NCBI GenBank assembly: GCA_009733575.1
Contig: ML769828.1
Location: forward strand, 1-45,808
Reading direction: 5' to 3'
DNA from: Gymnopus androsaceus JB14
Lineage: Eukaryota; Basidiomycota; Agaricomycetes; Agaricales; Omphalotaceae
Length of the DNA stretch: 45,808 nucleotides
Made by a program: the position numbers and the translations under genes. Under the pieces are notes generated by a model, which saw only the letters and a list, made by a program, of their open reading frames with translations, ran no database searches and was not told the origin of the DNA. Below are positions 31,917 through 43,189 of the stretch, piece after piece; within the stretch, counting starts at the first letter, position 1, and each line of letters starts with the position of its first letter.

Positions 31917-33307
31917 TATAGTGCGTTGCAAGCCTAACTGAGTAAGAACCTCCCTTGTTCATTGATTCATTCATTCGCATTCAAGTTTTTAGGGATAACA
32001 ATGTCCACAAGTTCCAACCAGCTCACCGGAATCAAATCTTCTGGACCGTTCAGGCTTCGCGCCCTACAGTAATCATAGCTCGACTGAAAATATTTTCAAA
32101 TTATGTATACAGGGGCTGGCCTTGTTCTTGAATAACAGGTTTTTCAGGTGTTGGAGACTCGGGTTAGGAGTGTTTGTTCTTCAATTGTGTATTTTCGTTG
32201 CACTGAGCATTTCAAATTTTCATCTCAGTTCAGTCCAAGATCTAAGTATCCTAATTTCTCTCTCTCTCTTTGTTTGGTACTTACTTGCTATCCTACAGAA
32301 TCAATGCCTTCATGCTAGCTCACTTTGTCTCTTCTCTCCACCCTCATCTCTCTTCACACTTGACTTCTAAGAATCCGCTTCTCTCTCCCTATATACGCTG
32401 TGTCAGCATTTAAATCAGAAACCCAAGCTCTATAGATCGAGATTTGATTCTTGATATACCGTGTCTGTCTCTGGGAACATACTAATGCAAAAAAGGCACT
32501 CCCTCTTTATTTGCCAATTTTGATACATGATTTGGATTCTCAGGGTAGCACTGGTGCACCCGCTGTACATGCTGGTATGGGATTTGGCATTTGGAAGACA
32601 GGGAGAGAAAGCTGCTGCTGTTCAAATTTCAAAGTTCAGCTCTGGGATTTATCATTTTACCACTTCAATATATAGTTGCAACTCAGATATTTACACAAAT
32701 TACAGTTTATTTGAAACTAAATGTTGATCTTTGATACTTCTTACTCAGTCTTCAGATAGGCTACTTGCCTAACTTCCTTTCAAAAGCAGTCAGATCACTT
32801 CACTAGCATGTATGAAAGGTAGATTAACTACTAAGCAAGGCTAGCTAGTGTGATTTGTACTATAGGTTGTTTGATGACTTTGAGCTGGACTTTTTTGGGT
32901 GTTTGGCAATTGTTTCTTCTTGAGATGTTTAATAGATTTCAAGTTGCACTTACAATCTTATTATTAGAAACAGCAATTCCTTCAACATTGCTCAAGTTTT
33001 TTGGGGAGAAGACCTTGGCAATCTCACACTAGCAGGGGATTTCATTTGTACAGTATAAATATATAATTACAGGCATCAGGGAAAGAGAGAGAAGAAGCAG
33101 GGTAAAATGGGCACTGGAGAGATTGGGCGAACAGGTAACTATTAAAATCATGTCTCGAGGATGTCCTTGAACTCAAACACTCATGAACAATTCAAGAACA
33201 GTGAGTGTGTCAGCTTGTAATCCCAGCACTTATACACCTACCTTCGCTCTAATTTAGTATAATCGTGATCAGTTTTGAATTGGTTTAACATGGTATACAT
33301 TCTCGAA
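31917..33307. other. Intergenic region with a decayed DUF7598-type fragment
   Basis: About 1.4 kb downstream of the NLR gene. At about 32540-32645 the plus strand resembles the C-terminal coding part of the DUF7598-like gene (GMGFG...GREKAAA when the frame is followed through a small insertion), without the rest of the gene. Several runs of CT repeats occur (for example near 32255-32275). No intact gene. Confidence 0.45.
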
Positions 33308-34720
33308 TCAGGTTGCTTGTTTGCGCAACTGAAGGACCTCTTTTTCTAACCTCTCAGCCAGCTCCACCTTTCCATGTTTGCGATATGTAGCTGCAAGACT
33401 TGTCATGGCATTCAGTGTACCAGGGTGCTGGTCCCCAAGAACTTGTTTTTGCAGCTGAAGGACATCTTCTTCCAATCTCTCGGCCTCTTCCAGATTTCCA
33501 CCATTGTAATAGGTGACTGCAAGATTTATCATGGACTGCACAGTGTCAGGATGCTGGTCACCAATGACTTGTTTTCGCAGCTGAAGGACCTCTTTTCCTA
33601 ACTTCTCAGCCAGCTCCAGCTTTCCATTGTTGCAATATGCAACTGAAAGATTTGACATGGACCTCAGGGTGTCAGGGTGCTGGTCCCCAATTATTTGTTT
33701 TCGCAACTCAAGGACCTCTTTTTCTAATGTCTCAGCCAGTTCCACCTTTCCAAGTCTGCGATATGTAGGTAAAAGATTTGCCATGGACCTCAGGGTTTCA
33801 GGGTGCTGGTCCCCAATTATTTGTTTTCGCAGTGCAAGGACTTCTTCTCCTAACTTTTCAGCCAATTCCAGCTTTTCACAGCTGTGATATGTAGCTGCAA
33901 GATTTGCCATGGCATTCAGGGTGTCAGGGTGCTTGTTCCCAACAACTTGTTTTAGCAGCTTAAGGACCTTTTCTTCTAACCTCTCAGCCTGCTCCAACTT
34001 TCCACAGCTGCGATATGTAACTGCAAGATTTGTCATGGACCTCAGAGTTTCAGGGTGCTGGTTCCCAATGACTTGTTTCCTCAGTGTAAGGACCTCTTTT
34101 TCTAACCTCTCAGCCTGTTCCAGCTTTCCACAGTTGTGATATGTAACTGCAAGATTTGCCATGGCATTTAGGGTGTCAGGGTGTTGGTCCCCAATGATTT
34201 GTTTTTGCAGCTGAAGGACCTCTTCTTCTAACCCCTCAGCCTGTCCCAGCTTTCCACGATTCCAATATGTAGCTGCAAGATTTGCCATGGACCTCAAGGT
34301 GTCAGGGTGCTGGTCCCCAATGACTTGTTTTTGCAGTTCAAGGACCTGTTCTTGTAACCTCTCAGCCTTTTCCAGCTTTCCACATAAGCGATATGTAGCT
34401 GCAAGATTTGACATGGTACTCAGGGTAACAGGGTTCTGGTCCCCAATGACTTGTCTGAACAGCTGAAGGACCTCTTCTTGTAACCTCTCAGCTTCTACCA
34501 GCTTTCCACAGCTGTAATATGTAGATGCAAGATTTGCCATGGCATTCAGGGTGTCAGGGTGCCGGTCCCCAATGACTTGTTTGAGCAACCGAAGGACCTC
34601 TTCCTCTAATTTCTCAGCCAGTTCCAGCTTTCCACACAAGCGATATGTAGCTCCAAGATTGGCCATGGATCTCAGGGTATCAGGGTGCTGGTCCCCAAGG
34701 ACCTGTTTATGCAGCTGAAG
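33308..34720 (-). repeat. Tandem array of eleven 126-bp TPR-encoding units
   Basis: The 3' end of the NLR gene is a tandem repeat with a strict 126-bp period and high identity between units. Each unit encodes 42 residues starting HPDT/HPET and ending GDQ. Two unit classes, RSMANL-type and NAMANL-type, mostly alternate, pointing to past duplication of two-unit (252-bp) blocks. Confidence 0.9.
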
Positions 34721-36683
34721 CACCTGTTCTCTTAACTGCTCACTTTTTGACCAAAAGCCACTGTCTAAAAAAACTTGCGCCAAAGACTTGCACACAAGGA
34801 CAGTTGGCAAATGTTGTGAGTGAATATGACTGGCTTGTGTTGCCAGTTGGCGGCGAAACACATAGTCCTCATTTGCTTTTCCTGGTGGAATAGCACGCCC
34901 AAGAAGCAACATTGTTGTCTGGTTTACATCATCCTCTTCCCCATGTGCAATGGTTTCACAGGCACATGCATGAATTACTGGGTGAAATGATAGACTTTTG
35001 TTGAGATAACTGTATGATGCCAAAGAAATTTGACACAACTCATTAACACTGTCTTCCCATGAGTCTTCCTCCATAAACAGAGATAGGAATCTCATCATCA
35101 AATTTATGGCTTTAGTGGGGGGATTTAAATCAACAGTACCAGTATCACTACCAGTGAAGGCAGCTGCTCGGGTGAATATTTCCAAAGGAATGGCAGTTGG
35201 ATTGAGAAATACACATATCTGTATAAGAAACTGGGTTGGATGACTGAGTCTCTCAAAACTCAGATGAAAGGCACTATATGTAGTGCTCTGGTAGCTATCA
35301 AGTGCTTTCATTCTGTAATTCAGAATTTTCTTCTTTTTCTTATTAAAATGTGTCAAGTAATTTCCCAGTGCACAAGTTGCAGTTACCCCAATATAAGCTC
35401 CTGCTGTAGAGACAGCAAGGGCATGACAGCCAAGTGCCTCAACAATCTTAGAAGCCAAATTCTGGTTTTCTTGAGAGCTCTGCTCATGTGCAAGATTTAG
35501 AAGTAGTTCTACAGCAGATTCCTTGGTAAGATCCATCAAGTCAATTTGACAACCAGAAGATGCCATTTGTGATGTTTCTGAGAGTCGGCTTGTGACAATC
35601 ACATTACCATGGTTGCACATGGGAATATAATCCTTGAGAAAGATTGTTTCATCATCAGCATTATCAAAAATGCAAAGCCAATTTTGATGCATCCTTGCAA
35701 GAAAGTCCCGGACTTTTTTAACATCTTCACCAATGCCTGCAGCCTTGCCAAGCTCTTTGAAATTGGCAGCTAGAGTATCATGGGAAGAGGCATCAAAAAA
35801 CCAAACATTAGAATATCTGTTCAAATGTTTTAGTATAATTTTAGTATCTCAGAAAGTACTTTTTCCTTACCTGGAAAAATTCTTGGAAACAAACTGAAGA
35901 ACTGCTTGTGTTTTCCCAGTTCCTCCATTCGCAATGAGGGTGACAACACGCTGTCCAGGGTCAAGGGCCTTTTCAATGGAACATAACAGCTTGTTCACTT
36001 TCTGTTGATCTGCACAGTCAGGGAACTGAAAGACAGTGGAAGATTCGGCAGATGACTGGGTGGTTATCACAAGAACAGGAGCATGAGGAAGTCTTTGAAG
36101 ATATTCCTCTACTGGTGTACCTGGATTTTGGAGGACCAGGAGAGTATCTCCAGAGGTGCCTTGGGTGATATTTTCTTCAACTGATTTGGCCAAGGCTTGA
36201 CTAGTGCTTGCATCCAGAAAAATTGAAGAACTGCTTGAATTAGTAAGTCAATATCTCCCTCCATTAAATCCCACTTACTATTTAAGGTTCTGTCTTACAA
36301 AGTCCTTAAGTACATCTGTGTCTGTACCCCAAATAGTTACAATTGGTGCAGAAAATATTGTTGAAAGTCTTTTCAGTATTTCTTCTCGTCCAACAAAGTA
36401 TTGGCTGGGTGGATTGCACTTGAGAACATTTGAAATTGAGATAACATAACCTGTTTGAGTATAGTATCAACATTGAAAGTAACAAGAATGAAGTTGTATC
36501 CTCTTTAATTACCATGATTTGGAGCTTGAGGAGTTCCAAGATATGTGACCGTGACATTACCAGTAGCGAAAATTGAGTTACTGATTTCAAAGTTTGATGC
36601 ATTAGGGAATATTTGTAATCTAAATGATGAATTTTTCAGTCAAAAGCTACTTCTAGCTTTAAGGAGACCTACGAGGATGCCAT
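33308..36683 (-). CDS. NLR-like protein: pseudo-NTPase, NB-ARC and eleven kinesin-light-chain-type TPRs
   Basis: Five exons (36683-36673, 36619-36513, 36450-36279, 36233-35871, 35816-33308) give 1053 codons. Residues ~1-35 are a short leader (LQIFPNASNFEIS). Residues ~45-160 (YFVGREEILKRLST onward) parallel an NTPase but have WGTDTDVL where a P-loop belongs. The following NB-ARC has a P-loop NGGTGKTQ (~195-203), the FFDASS strand, Walker B WLCIFDNADD (~263) and the sensor VIVTSRL. GCHALAVSTAGAYI stands where plant NLRs have GLPL. A winged-helix-like region comes next, and from ~590 eleven 42-residue TPRs (HPDTLRSMANLAATYR-type). Such proteins are thought to act in fungal non-self recognition or programmed cell death; the trigger is unknown. 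No separate N-terminal effector domain was seen. All splice sites are GT-AG. Confidence 0.88.
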
Positions 36684-38125
36684 TCCAGAAGGGAGGGGGG
36701 GTTGAAATGGTATGGAACTAAAACCATGACTGGCACCTTTATATACCTAACAGTTTGTTAACCGTTTGATATCTATGACATGACAAAAATCTATGCCCTG
36801 TCTTCGATGTCCCCCATAAGGCATAGCTAAGTACAATATCTGTTTATCTATCTGTCCATCCATCCATCCACTGGCAATCTATCTATGAAATCTCTATATG
36901 CCACCCGGGCCCTGACCCATGTTCTGTCTTCAATGTCTCTCAATTCCATTACCATTACCATAAGTGAACGGTGCGAGCCATCCCTGTCACTCCCAATGGA
37001 TGTCGCTGCCAGTGGCGTTGACGTGGACACATGTATCCGATAGGTTTGATAGTCTAACCGTCTATTGTTTTGAATACGCCACTGTCCTCTTTTGTGTCAA
37101 GTGTCGAATGTGATCAAAATGTGATTCGTTGGGCATGGGGACATGTCCAGATATGCCTTTGGCCAGGAGGAAAAGTTGGATTCTGGCTCGGACAGTTCAA
37201 AGGGTAATAGCCCCGCTGGTATGAGATTCGAAAGATAAGGAGACAGGGAGAAAAAGCTACTACAAGTTGACATCTCGAAATTTCACCGGTGGTCTGTGGA
37301 ATCACTGTATCGATGTGCCTCCAGGCCTACGCGGTCGAGACGACTACTTGACCCCCTGTACTCTCATCGTCGAGAACACTCATCCATCTCCATCCCCTCG
37401 CTGTCTTCTCTCTCATATTCTAGTCCTCCTTCTCCCCAACCACCTCCCTATGCTGTTTTGTGCGCTACCCCTTCCGAGGCTCTCTGTCACGTCTTCCTTC
37501 TGCAAATGCCAAAGACCGTATCAGTAAGACGCTTATTCCTAGTTTTAGCTTTTGCTCAGATATGCCGTATAACTGGGAGCAATTCTGGAACGTTCTGCTT
37601 GTCGGAACGTAGGAGAGAATTTAGGCAGTAAGAGTGGGCCCGGGATCATTTGACAAGAAACGATTAGGAATCCGATTTAAGTACGATGAGAGTTTGCGAG
37701 CACTGACTCGGAGCGCTACCAAACAAAGAATGTTTCCAAGTATAATTTTAACGCATAATGCTATACGCAGACGATTCACAATGATACTAGCAGTATACAT
37801 ATTACATCCAAAGCATTAAAAGACTTTAAGCAGAAAGCAACTACACAACAGAATGAGAATAAAATGAGTACATATATACTTACTAATTACATGCAGTAGA
37901 GGGCAAGTGAACCTATGAAGATGTCCTAGCTTTAAAGGTAGCAAGGTACCCTACCGGTAGAGTTGGCGCATGGTGCGAAACAGACTGAGGTTTCTCGCTG
38001 ACTGACAATGAATAGCATCATACACTCCTCCCACTGAGCATGATTCCTCCAGCGGCCTTGTTCACCGGAGCACCTTCCTTCTTTCCGGACCATCGAGCCT
38101 ATTCTTTCGTGACTGAGAATTAAGA
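36684..38125. other. Intergenic region with a decayed DUF7598-type fragment
   Basis: Holds the NLR promoter and a CATC/TATC microsatellite (about 36840-36890). At about 37195-37290 is a plus-strand stretch resembling the DUF7598 tail (AGM-F, then GDREKK, then DISKF) that continues into a frame reading SISIPSLSSLSYSSPPSPQP. It carries stops and shifts, so it is a remnant. The rest shows nothing. Confidence 0.4.
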
Positions 38126-39389
38126 TCACTCGACTTCTCTCATGCATCCGCCAGCGAGGAGGAAGCGGAATTTGTCTGGGTTAAGGAGAATATATTGTGG
38201 AAGCCCGAGCCCAGAGGTCATTGGTGTTAGGGAGATTTTCGAGAGAAGGTCTGTGTACTATAGAAATAATAATAAGCATAGAATTGATCAGATGAAACAG
38301 ACAACGCACACTGTACGCTTCAGGCAACATCCCAAACAGATCCTTCCCTAGACATATATTCTGCTGGATTCGGGCAGGTTCCAAGAGGTCCATACGTCCT
38401 CCAATACGATCAGAATGCGAGAACCCTCTCATTTTCTGAACATACTCGGATATATGACGGAAGCAGTAAGAGCAATGCCAGCCAGAATCAGCGAGGACAT
38501 TCTCTGTTGACTTGGAGTGTCGGTAATATGATTTAGTAGGGTTCCAAACTTGGATTGAGGCTCGCCAAGAGGAAAGTCCTAGCATCCATTCAAAACTGAT
38601 ATTTGAAAAACAAAAATCAGTCATTCCATTCTCAATTGGGGGATGTTGATGAAACGAACGAACCTGTACAGGTAATTGCGCATCTGCAAATGTATAGCAT
38701 CTCCGAAATCGCAGCCTTTGAGGAGCATGATGGAATGGGCAAATGGAATTTCGTCCAGGTCGGACATGAGCACCAGTGTTTTTGTATCTGGGGGGAATTC
38801 CGTTATATGTGATCGAAGGAAAGTGTTCATTGCAACTCGAGTATCTCGTTCGAAATCGAATGCTTTCGCTTCGTTGTACTCTGAAGGACCAGGAAGGCTG
38901 ATTAATTAAAGGTTTCAGCACGATAATTAATAGGTGACCAGTAAAACCAACAACTCACAAGCGATATGAAATCTTCTTTGCAAACTTTTCAAACCTGTCC
39001 CTGTTATTTTGAAAATAATTCTCCTTTGGCAGACCAGTAAATGTCGCATTGCTCTCGACGAGGAAGAAGCGGTCAACGACTGGATCTAGTTCATTGAGCC
39101 GAATCTCGAGCAGGTCGACCTCGTTGCTCACAAGTATCGCATCAACAACCTTGACGTTCTTGTTCCTCGGTTGCCAATTATGCAATTTGCACATGTTCTC
39201 GTCTGCGACCATTCCATCAGCAAAATAGTGAGTGATAATATTGGAAGGACCATCATCTTTATCCCAGAGAGGTCGAGTAGCGTAGGATAAAGTATTTTTG
39301 AGCTGATAATGGTTCTGGGAGATATAATAGAAGATGAGGGTCGTAAAGAGAACAGCTGGCAGGAGAATCGTCTTGTAACGCCGGGACAT
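38126..39389 (-). CDS. Glycosyltransferase family 17 protein (beta-1,4-GlcNAc-transferase-like)
   Basis: Four exons (39389-38959, 38897-38664, 38595-38310, 38257-38126) give 360 codons. Type II membrane layout: short cytosolic start MSRRYKT, one TM segment ILLPAVLFTTLIFYYI, then a luminal domain. GT17 motifs are clear: DAILVSNEVDLLEIRLNELD, RFFLVESNATFTGLPKE, LVLMSDLDEIPFA (a DxD-like metal site), LSSWRASI, DSGWHCSYCFRHI and GFSHSDR, ending LLAGGCMREVE. Animal GT17 (MGAT3) adds bisecting GlcNAc in the Golgi; fungal acceptors are unknown. An in-frame Met 36 codons upstream (39497) is less likely because it would bury the TM segment. All splice sites keep the frame. Confidence 0.9.
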
Positions 39390-40399
39390 GATGTAGCACA
39401 ATATACGCGTTATAATTTCGGTTTGCGGTAGAGAAAGAAGATCGAGCGTGTGGATAAAGCGTGCAGCTATGAGTGAGGAAAAATTAATAGGATGCAAGGG
39501 GATGCTTAATCCTAGTTAGGGCTTGCATGTGGGACCAGGCGGGTGGACAACACAACGCGTTTGTGTGTTTAGTTACTCAAATATGCAAGTAAACTGCGCT
39601 GGGAGAAAGCTGGAACGTCCTGTAGCGCGGAGAAATTAGAGGCAATTGGAGGATAACCGAGGGTTGGATGGTTCGAACACAAGAGTGATGAGCGCTAATA
39701 CAGCGGCAAACGAACGCTTGCTTATCTTATCTTTGGCCCGTGTGGTTTCTCGTAATGATAACTGGCGTCATGCACTAGAGGATCAGGATGAGGGACCATC
39801 GTGGCAAGACACACGGCCAATCATTATGCTTCAGCCAGGCTGAAGCATAGTGTGAAATGATTAATTTCAATACCTATACGAAATGTATATTTTCGGAGTA
39901 CTATAGAAATAATCTATTTCATTAAACAAACGAAATCAAAAACTTCGGACCGTCTGAAGTGGGAAACTTCAGCCAGGGTCCGAAACCTATTGCTTCGGAC
40001 GGAAGCTGAAACAATGACCTTCAACCGGGCTGAAAGGCCACCCGAAAAGGTAGCTTTCGGAAGCCGGGCGAAGCATTTCATTTCAGCAGCCTTTTCAGGG
40101 AAACACTGAAATGACAAGCTTCATCTACGCGGCGGCCTAGCGGCAGCGTAGCGTACTCCGTATAGTGTAGGCTTACACTGAATTTGATAATATATACCGA
40201 AGTAGTATTGATATTTACTATAAAATACATACAAGAAAAAAAACTAAGTTCAAGAATAGGCCTTCGCCAGGAAGAGAGCGGGCACGACATTCCTGCCAAC
40301 ATCCTCTTCATAGTCAAAATCAAACTCATCTTCATCGGATTCTTCGAGGGAGCAGGAGCGAGTGGACCGCTACTCAATGTGCTTTACACAAAACCAGAG
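39390..40399. repeat. Intergenic region with CTTCAG/GCTGAA-rich inverted repeats
   Basis: Positions 39825-39849 form a 25-bp palindrome (arms TATGCTTCAGCC and GGCTGAAGCATA around one A). From about 39940 to 40110 the words CTTCAG, GCTGAA, TTCGGA and GAAGC recur in both orientations, suggesting a decayed foldback element. No TSD was found. The remainder has no supported gene. Confidence 0.45.
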
Positions 40400-41977
40400 T
40401 TAGGAGCGTGGTATCTGGTGACAAGGCTTCGATGGCCCAGCCTTGCAGATTCCAGATCTACTTGGGTTCGGATAACGTTGGGCTGGAGGGAAACAAATGT
40501 GGTCAGTGGCAGAAAAGGACTCAAAGATGTGGATGGTGGTACTACTAGTTGGGAATTTGTAGACTGTCTCGAGTACGACAGAGTCTCTGAAAAAAAGTAA
40601 AATTAGTACTTGTAGGCAATATAAAGAATAAAGTGCGCACTTCATAAGCGGCCACGCAGGAGCGGGGTTGGAGATAATAGTGATGCCGTTGGAGAGCTGT
40701 TCGACGTATTTGCCAGCAGAGTAGAGAGAGTAAAAGTGGTATAGAGGTTAGCGGATAGAGATGGATTGGAGGTAACACGTACCTAAAAAAGGTGGCTCTG
40801 CCCATCTTGTATCCGAGCCATCGGCTTCGATGACGGGAACGTACCGTTGCCCAACGCTGTACATGATCTAGAATTGGCTGAGTTGCTGAACAAGTGAGCG
40901 AGCGGTGCTCTTTCATACCTTTTGGTAGATCGCAAGCGTGTTCTCGCTGGCATGTTCCAAAAAGCCTTTATCAGACACGCTGCCCTCTGTGTCCTTTGTG
41001 ACAGGCGTGTCTGGAAAGATACGCTTGTTGACGAAGTAGGATCTGAGCTGTGGAGAAGTAGTCACGGAGATGGACCCGGCAGAACGGAAAGTCTCGAGTC
41101 TGTAAGCATTGTTGGGCTTTGAGTTGTCGAGGAACAAGGTGTCGATTCTAGATTCCAATTGAGAAACGTTGGAAATGCTGTATAGAACGAGGGCTTACCT
41201 CGACTGGCATGTAGCACCAAGCCCCTCAGTAGTAGTAATACCAAGGGGACTAGTATGGATAAAAGTGGCGCCATTTCCATTCTCGTCACAGACGGCGACG
41301 TGAGTGTCGGTAAAGCAAAAGGCGCAGCTGATACAGAAACGGAGGCTTGGGTCTATCAATGTCTGTTTGGATCGCGCGGACACTACCACTTCAGGTATGA
41401 CAGAGTTGTGGCTCATCCTTTGGCGGAGCAACATCACTCGGTGGTTCGTTGTCTCGCTGTAAAGCACAGAAGATGGTTTCCGAGGTTTCCTCCAGATTTC
41501 GGCATCGGACGGAGTGCTCGTGCTTGGAGAGATATCCGTCAATGAAGGTTTTTCCTCGAAAAAGTCACTCGCGACTGGTCTCTGTGGCTTCTCAGGAATT
41601 ATGGTCTCTGCTTTCTCAGACACTACCGATTTCTCTTCAGATTTTTCTGGAACCCCAATGAATTTAGCCAATTCAGAGTAGTTGACGACCTCGAAGTCTG
41701 CAAAAGACTTGGACTGTACCTGGTCCAAGGCAGATGGCGGAGGCGTAACAAAAAACATGGCACGGGGATGTTCTGCTGGCTCTCGCGGAGTTTGAGGGGA
41801 TTGCGGAGGCTGAGAAGGGGTGGGTTTGACTCTCCATGAATCTTCAGTACCTGAGGGAGTGGCAGGCGTGAGCAGAGCAAAAGGAGGTTTGCGGGCAAAA
41901 GATGGTCGGGAAGTATCTTGCGATACAAGCTTGGTATTGTTCTCGCGAGGGTGGAACGTATAAGGGTGATACCACAT
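40400..41977 (-). CDS. Conserved fungal protein of unknown function
   Basis: A multi-exon gene starting MWYHPYTFHPRENN at 41977. The first ~165 residues are Pro/Ser/Glu-rich and probably disordered. The second half looks folded: RFCISCAFCFTDTHVAVCDE, FIHTSPLGITTTEGLGATC, FRSAGSISVTTSPQLRSYFV, SDKGFLEHASENTLAIYQ, GQRYVPVIEADGS, EQLSNGITIISNPAPAWPLM and SVVLETVYKFPTSSTTIHIF. Introns follow near 41203-41155, 40918-40866, 40783-40695 and 40640-40595. I have the impression of a family widespread in agaricomycetes but cannot name it. No signal peptide or TM segment. The exact C-terminus is uncertain; an in-frame stop at 40400 is assumed. Confidence 0.6.
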
Positions 41978-42171
41978 AAATGCTCATAGGCAGAAAAAAT
42001 GAGTGAATTTGAGGGAATGTGGTTGCGTTAAAGAAACCAATGGGAAATGGATATATAAAAGTGTTGTGTATTTTGACTCGAGCAGTGTATATACAGACGG
42101 ACGGAAGTAATGGAAAACTGCAGAGACGTTAAAATTGGTAAACGAAAGATAAACCTACACGTACCTTAGAA

Positions 42172-43051
42172 TTATTCATCCTCATCCATAACTTCATGGC
42201 CGCTTAATATTGCTGAGACCTTACGATCGAGAGTCTCCTTTGTGAGAGATAACTTCATACCTTTGAGTAATTACAAAATTTAGGAGAAAACGGCATAGCT
42301 CACCTTCATGAAGAGGGTAAACAACTCCTTCAAACCATCCCCGCATTTTTTTACCATCTGGTCTAGCTCGGATACGATCTTCGCCGCGTCGTCATTGTCA
42401 GGCATGGGTTCCTCAATTCCGAGCGCGGCATCCAGCTAATTCATCGGTTGAGGGAGGTTTTTGGATTATACAAGCTGATATACATACCTCCTTGACCTTC
42501 TGTTTGAATAAATTAAGCTCTGTGTGGAATCGAATGAGTTTATCGTTCATGAATTCGAGAATGGAGCAGTATCTGAAACAATGAGAGTTGAGAGTAAGAA
42601 ATTGCCCACGCGCTCAAGCAGGCATGAATTTAGCGTTAAACGCTCACTTGCTTCATCAACTGCTCATAACCTCCGCCTCAAAAGACAATAATACTGCTCG
42701 ACTCACGCTCTTTTCGCTTCTATGTAAGAACCCAACGCCACGACACTTAAATCCCTTGATGTGACGCTCGCATCTGCGGAAGAAACAGGGAGAATCTGAA
42801 ATCTCCGACGCTCTCAAGGCTCGTGCCAATTTCCTGACACGAATCGGACAAGGCTATTGAAGTATTTTGGAATAATGAGCCGTTGATAGTCTGGGTTTGG
42901 ACAAGCCTGAAAAGTAAGTGCATTGGTTAATGCTTTTTTAAGCTGAGTGAGGAGAAGGCTTAGCAAGGTCAACACATTCCAACCGTCAGCTCAAACGTGG
43001 CAGGGAGCTTCCCTTGGATGTATTATCCACCTTTACTGCCTCTGAACTCAT
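42172..43051 (-). CDS. Small multi-exon protein of unknown function, coiled-coil-like
   Basis: Assembled from short exons: MSSEAVKVDNTSKGSSLPRL at 43051, then INGSLFQNTSIALSDSCQEI, ILPVSSADASVTSRDLSVVA, YEQLMKQ, YCSILEFMNDKLIRFHTELN, LDAALGIEEPMPDNDDAAKI and LSLTKETLDRKVSAILSGHE, ending EVMDEDE at 42172. The C-terminal half is helical and charged, and may form a coiled coil. No family recognised. A diverged partial relative with the same C-terminal layout is at 45473-45808. Exon borders in the 5' half are tentative. Confidence 0.5.
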
Positions 43052-43189
43052 GGCAAGTTCTTCCGCGTTCTAGGTAGGACAGCAACCGCGTATCGCGAAA
43101 TCTACACTCACAATCGTTCTCTTAGAGCGCTTCTAGAGCAAAAATTCCTACTCCCGTCCGGTATCCCGTCTCCCCATGCGCGTTTCTAC

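Noticed and set aside
36836..36895. Repeats of ATCTATCT/CATC considered as a CRISPR-like array
   Set aside because: A simple microsatellite without spacers, in a eukaryotic genome.
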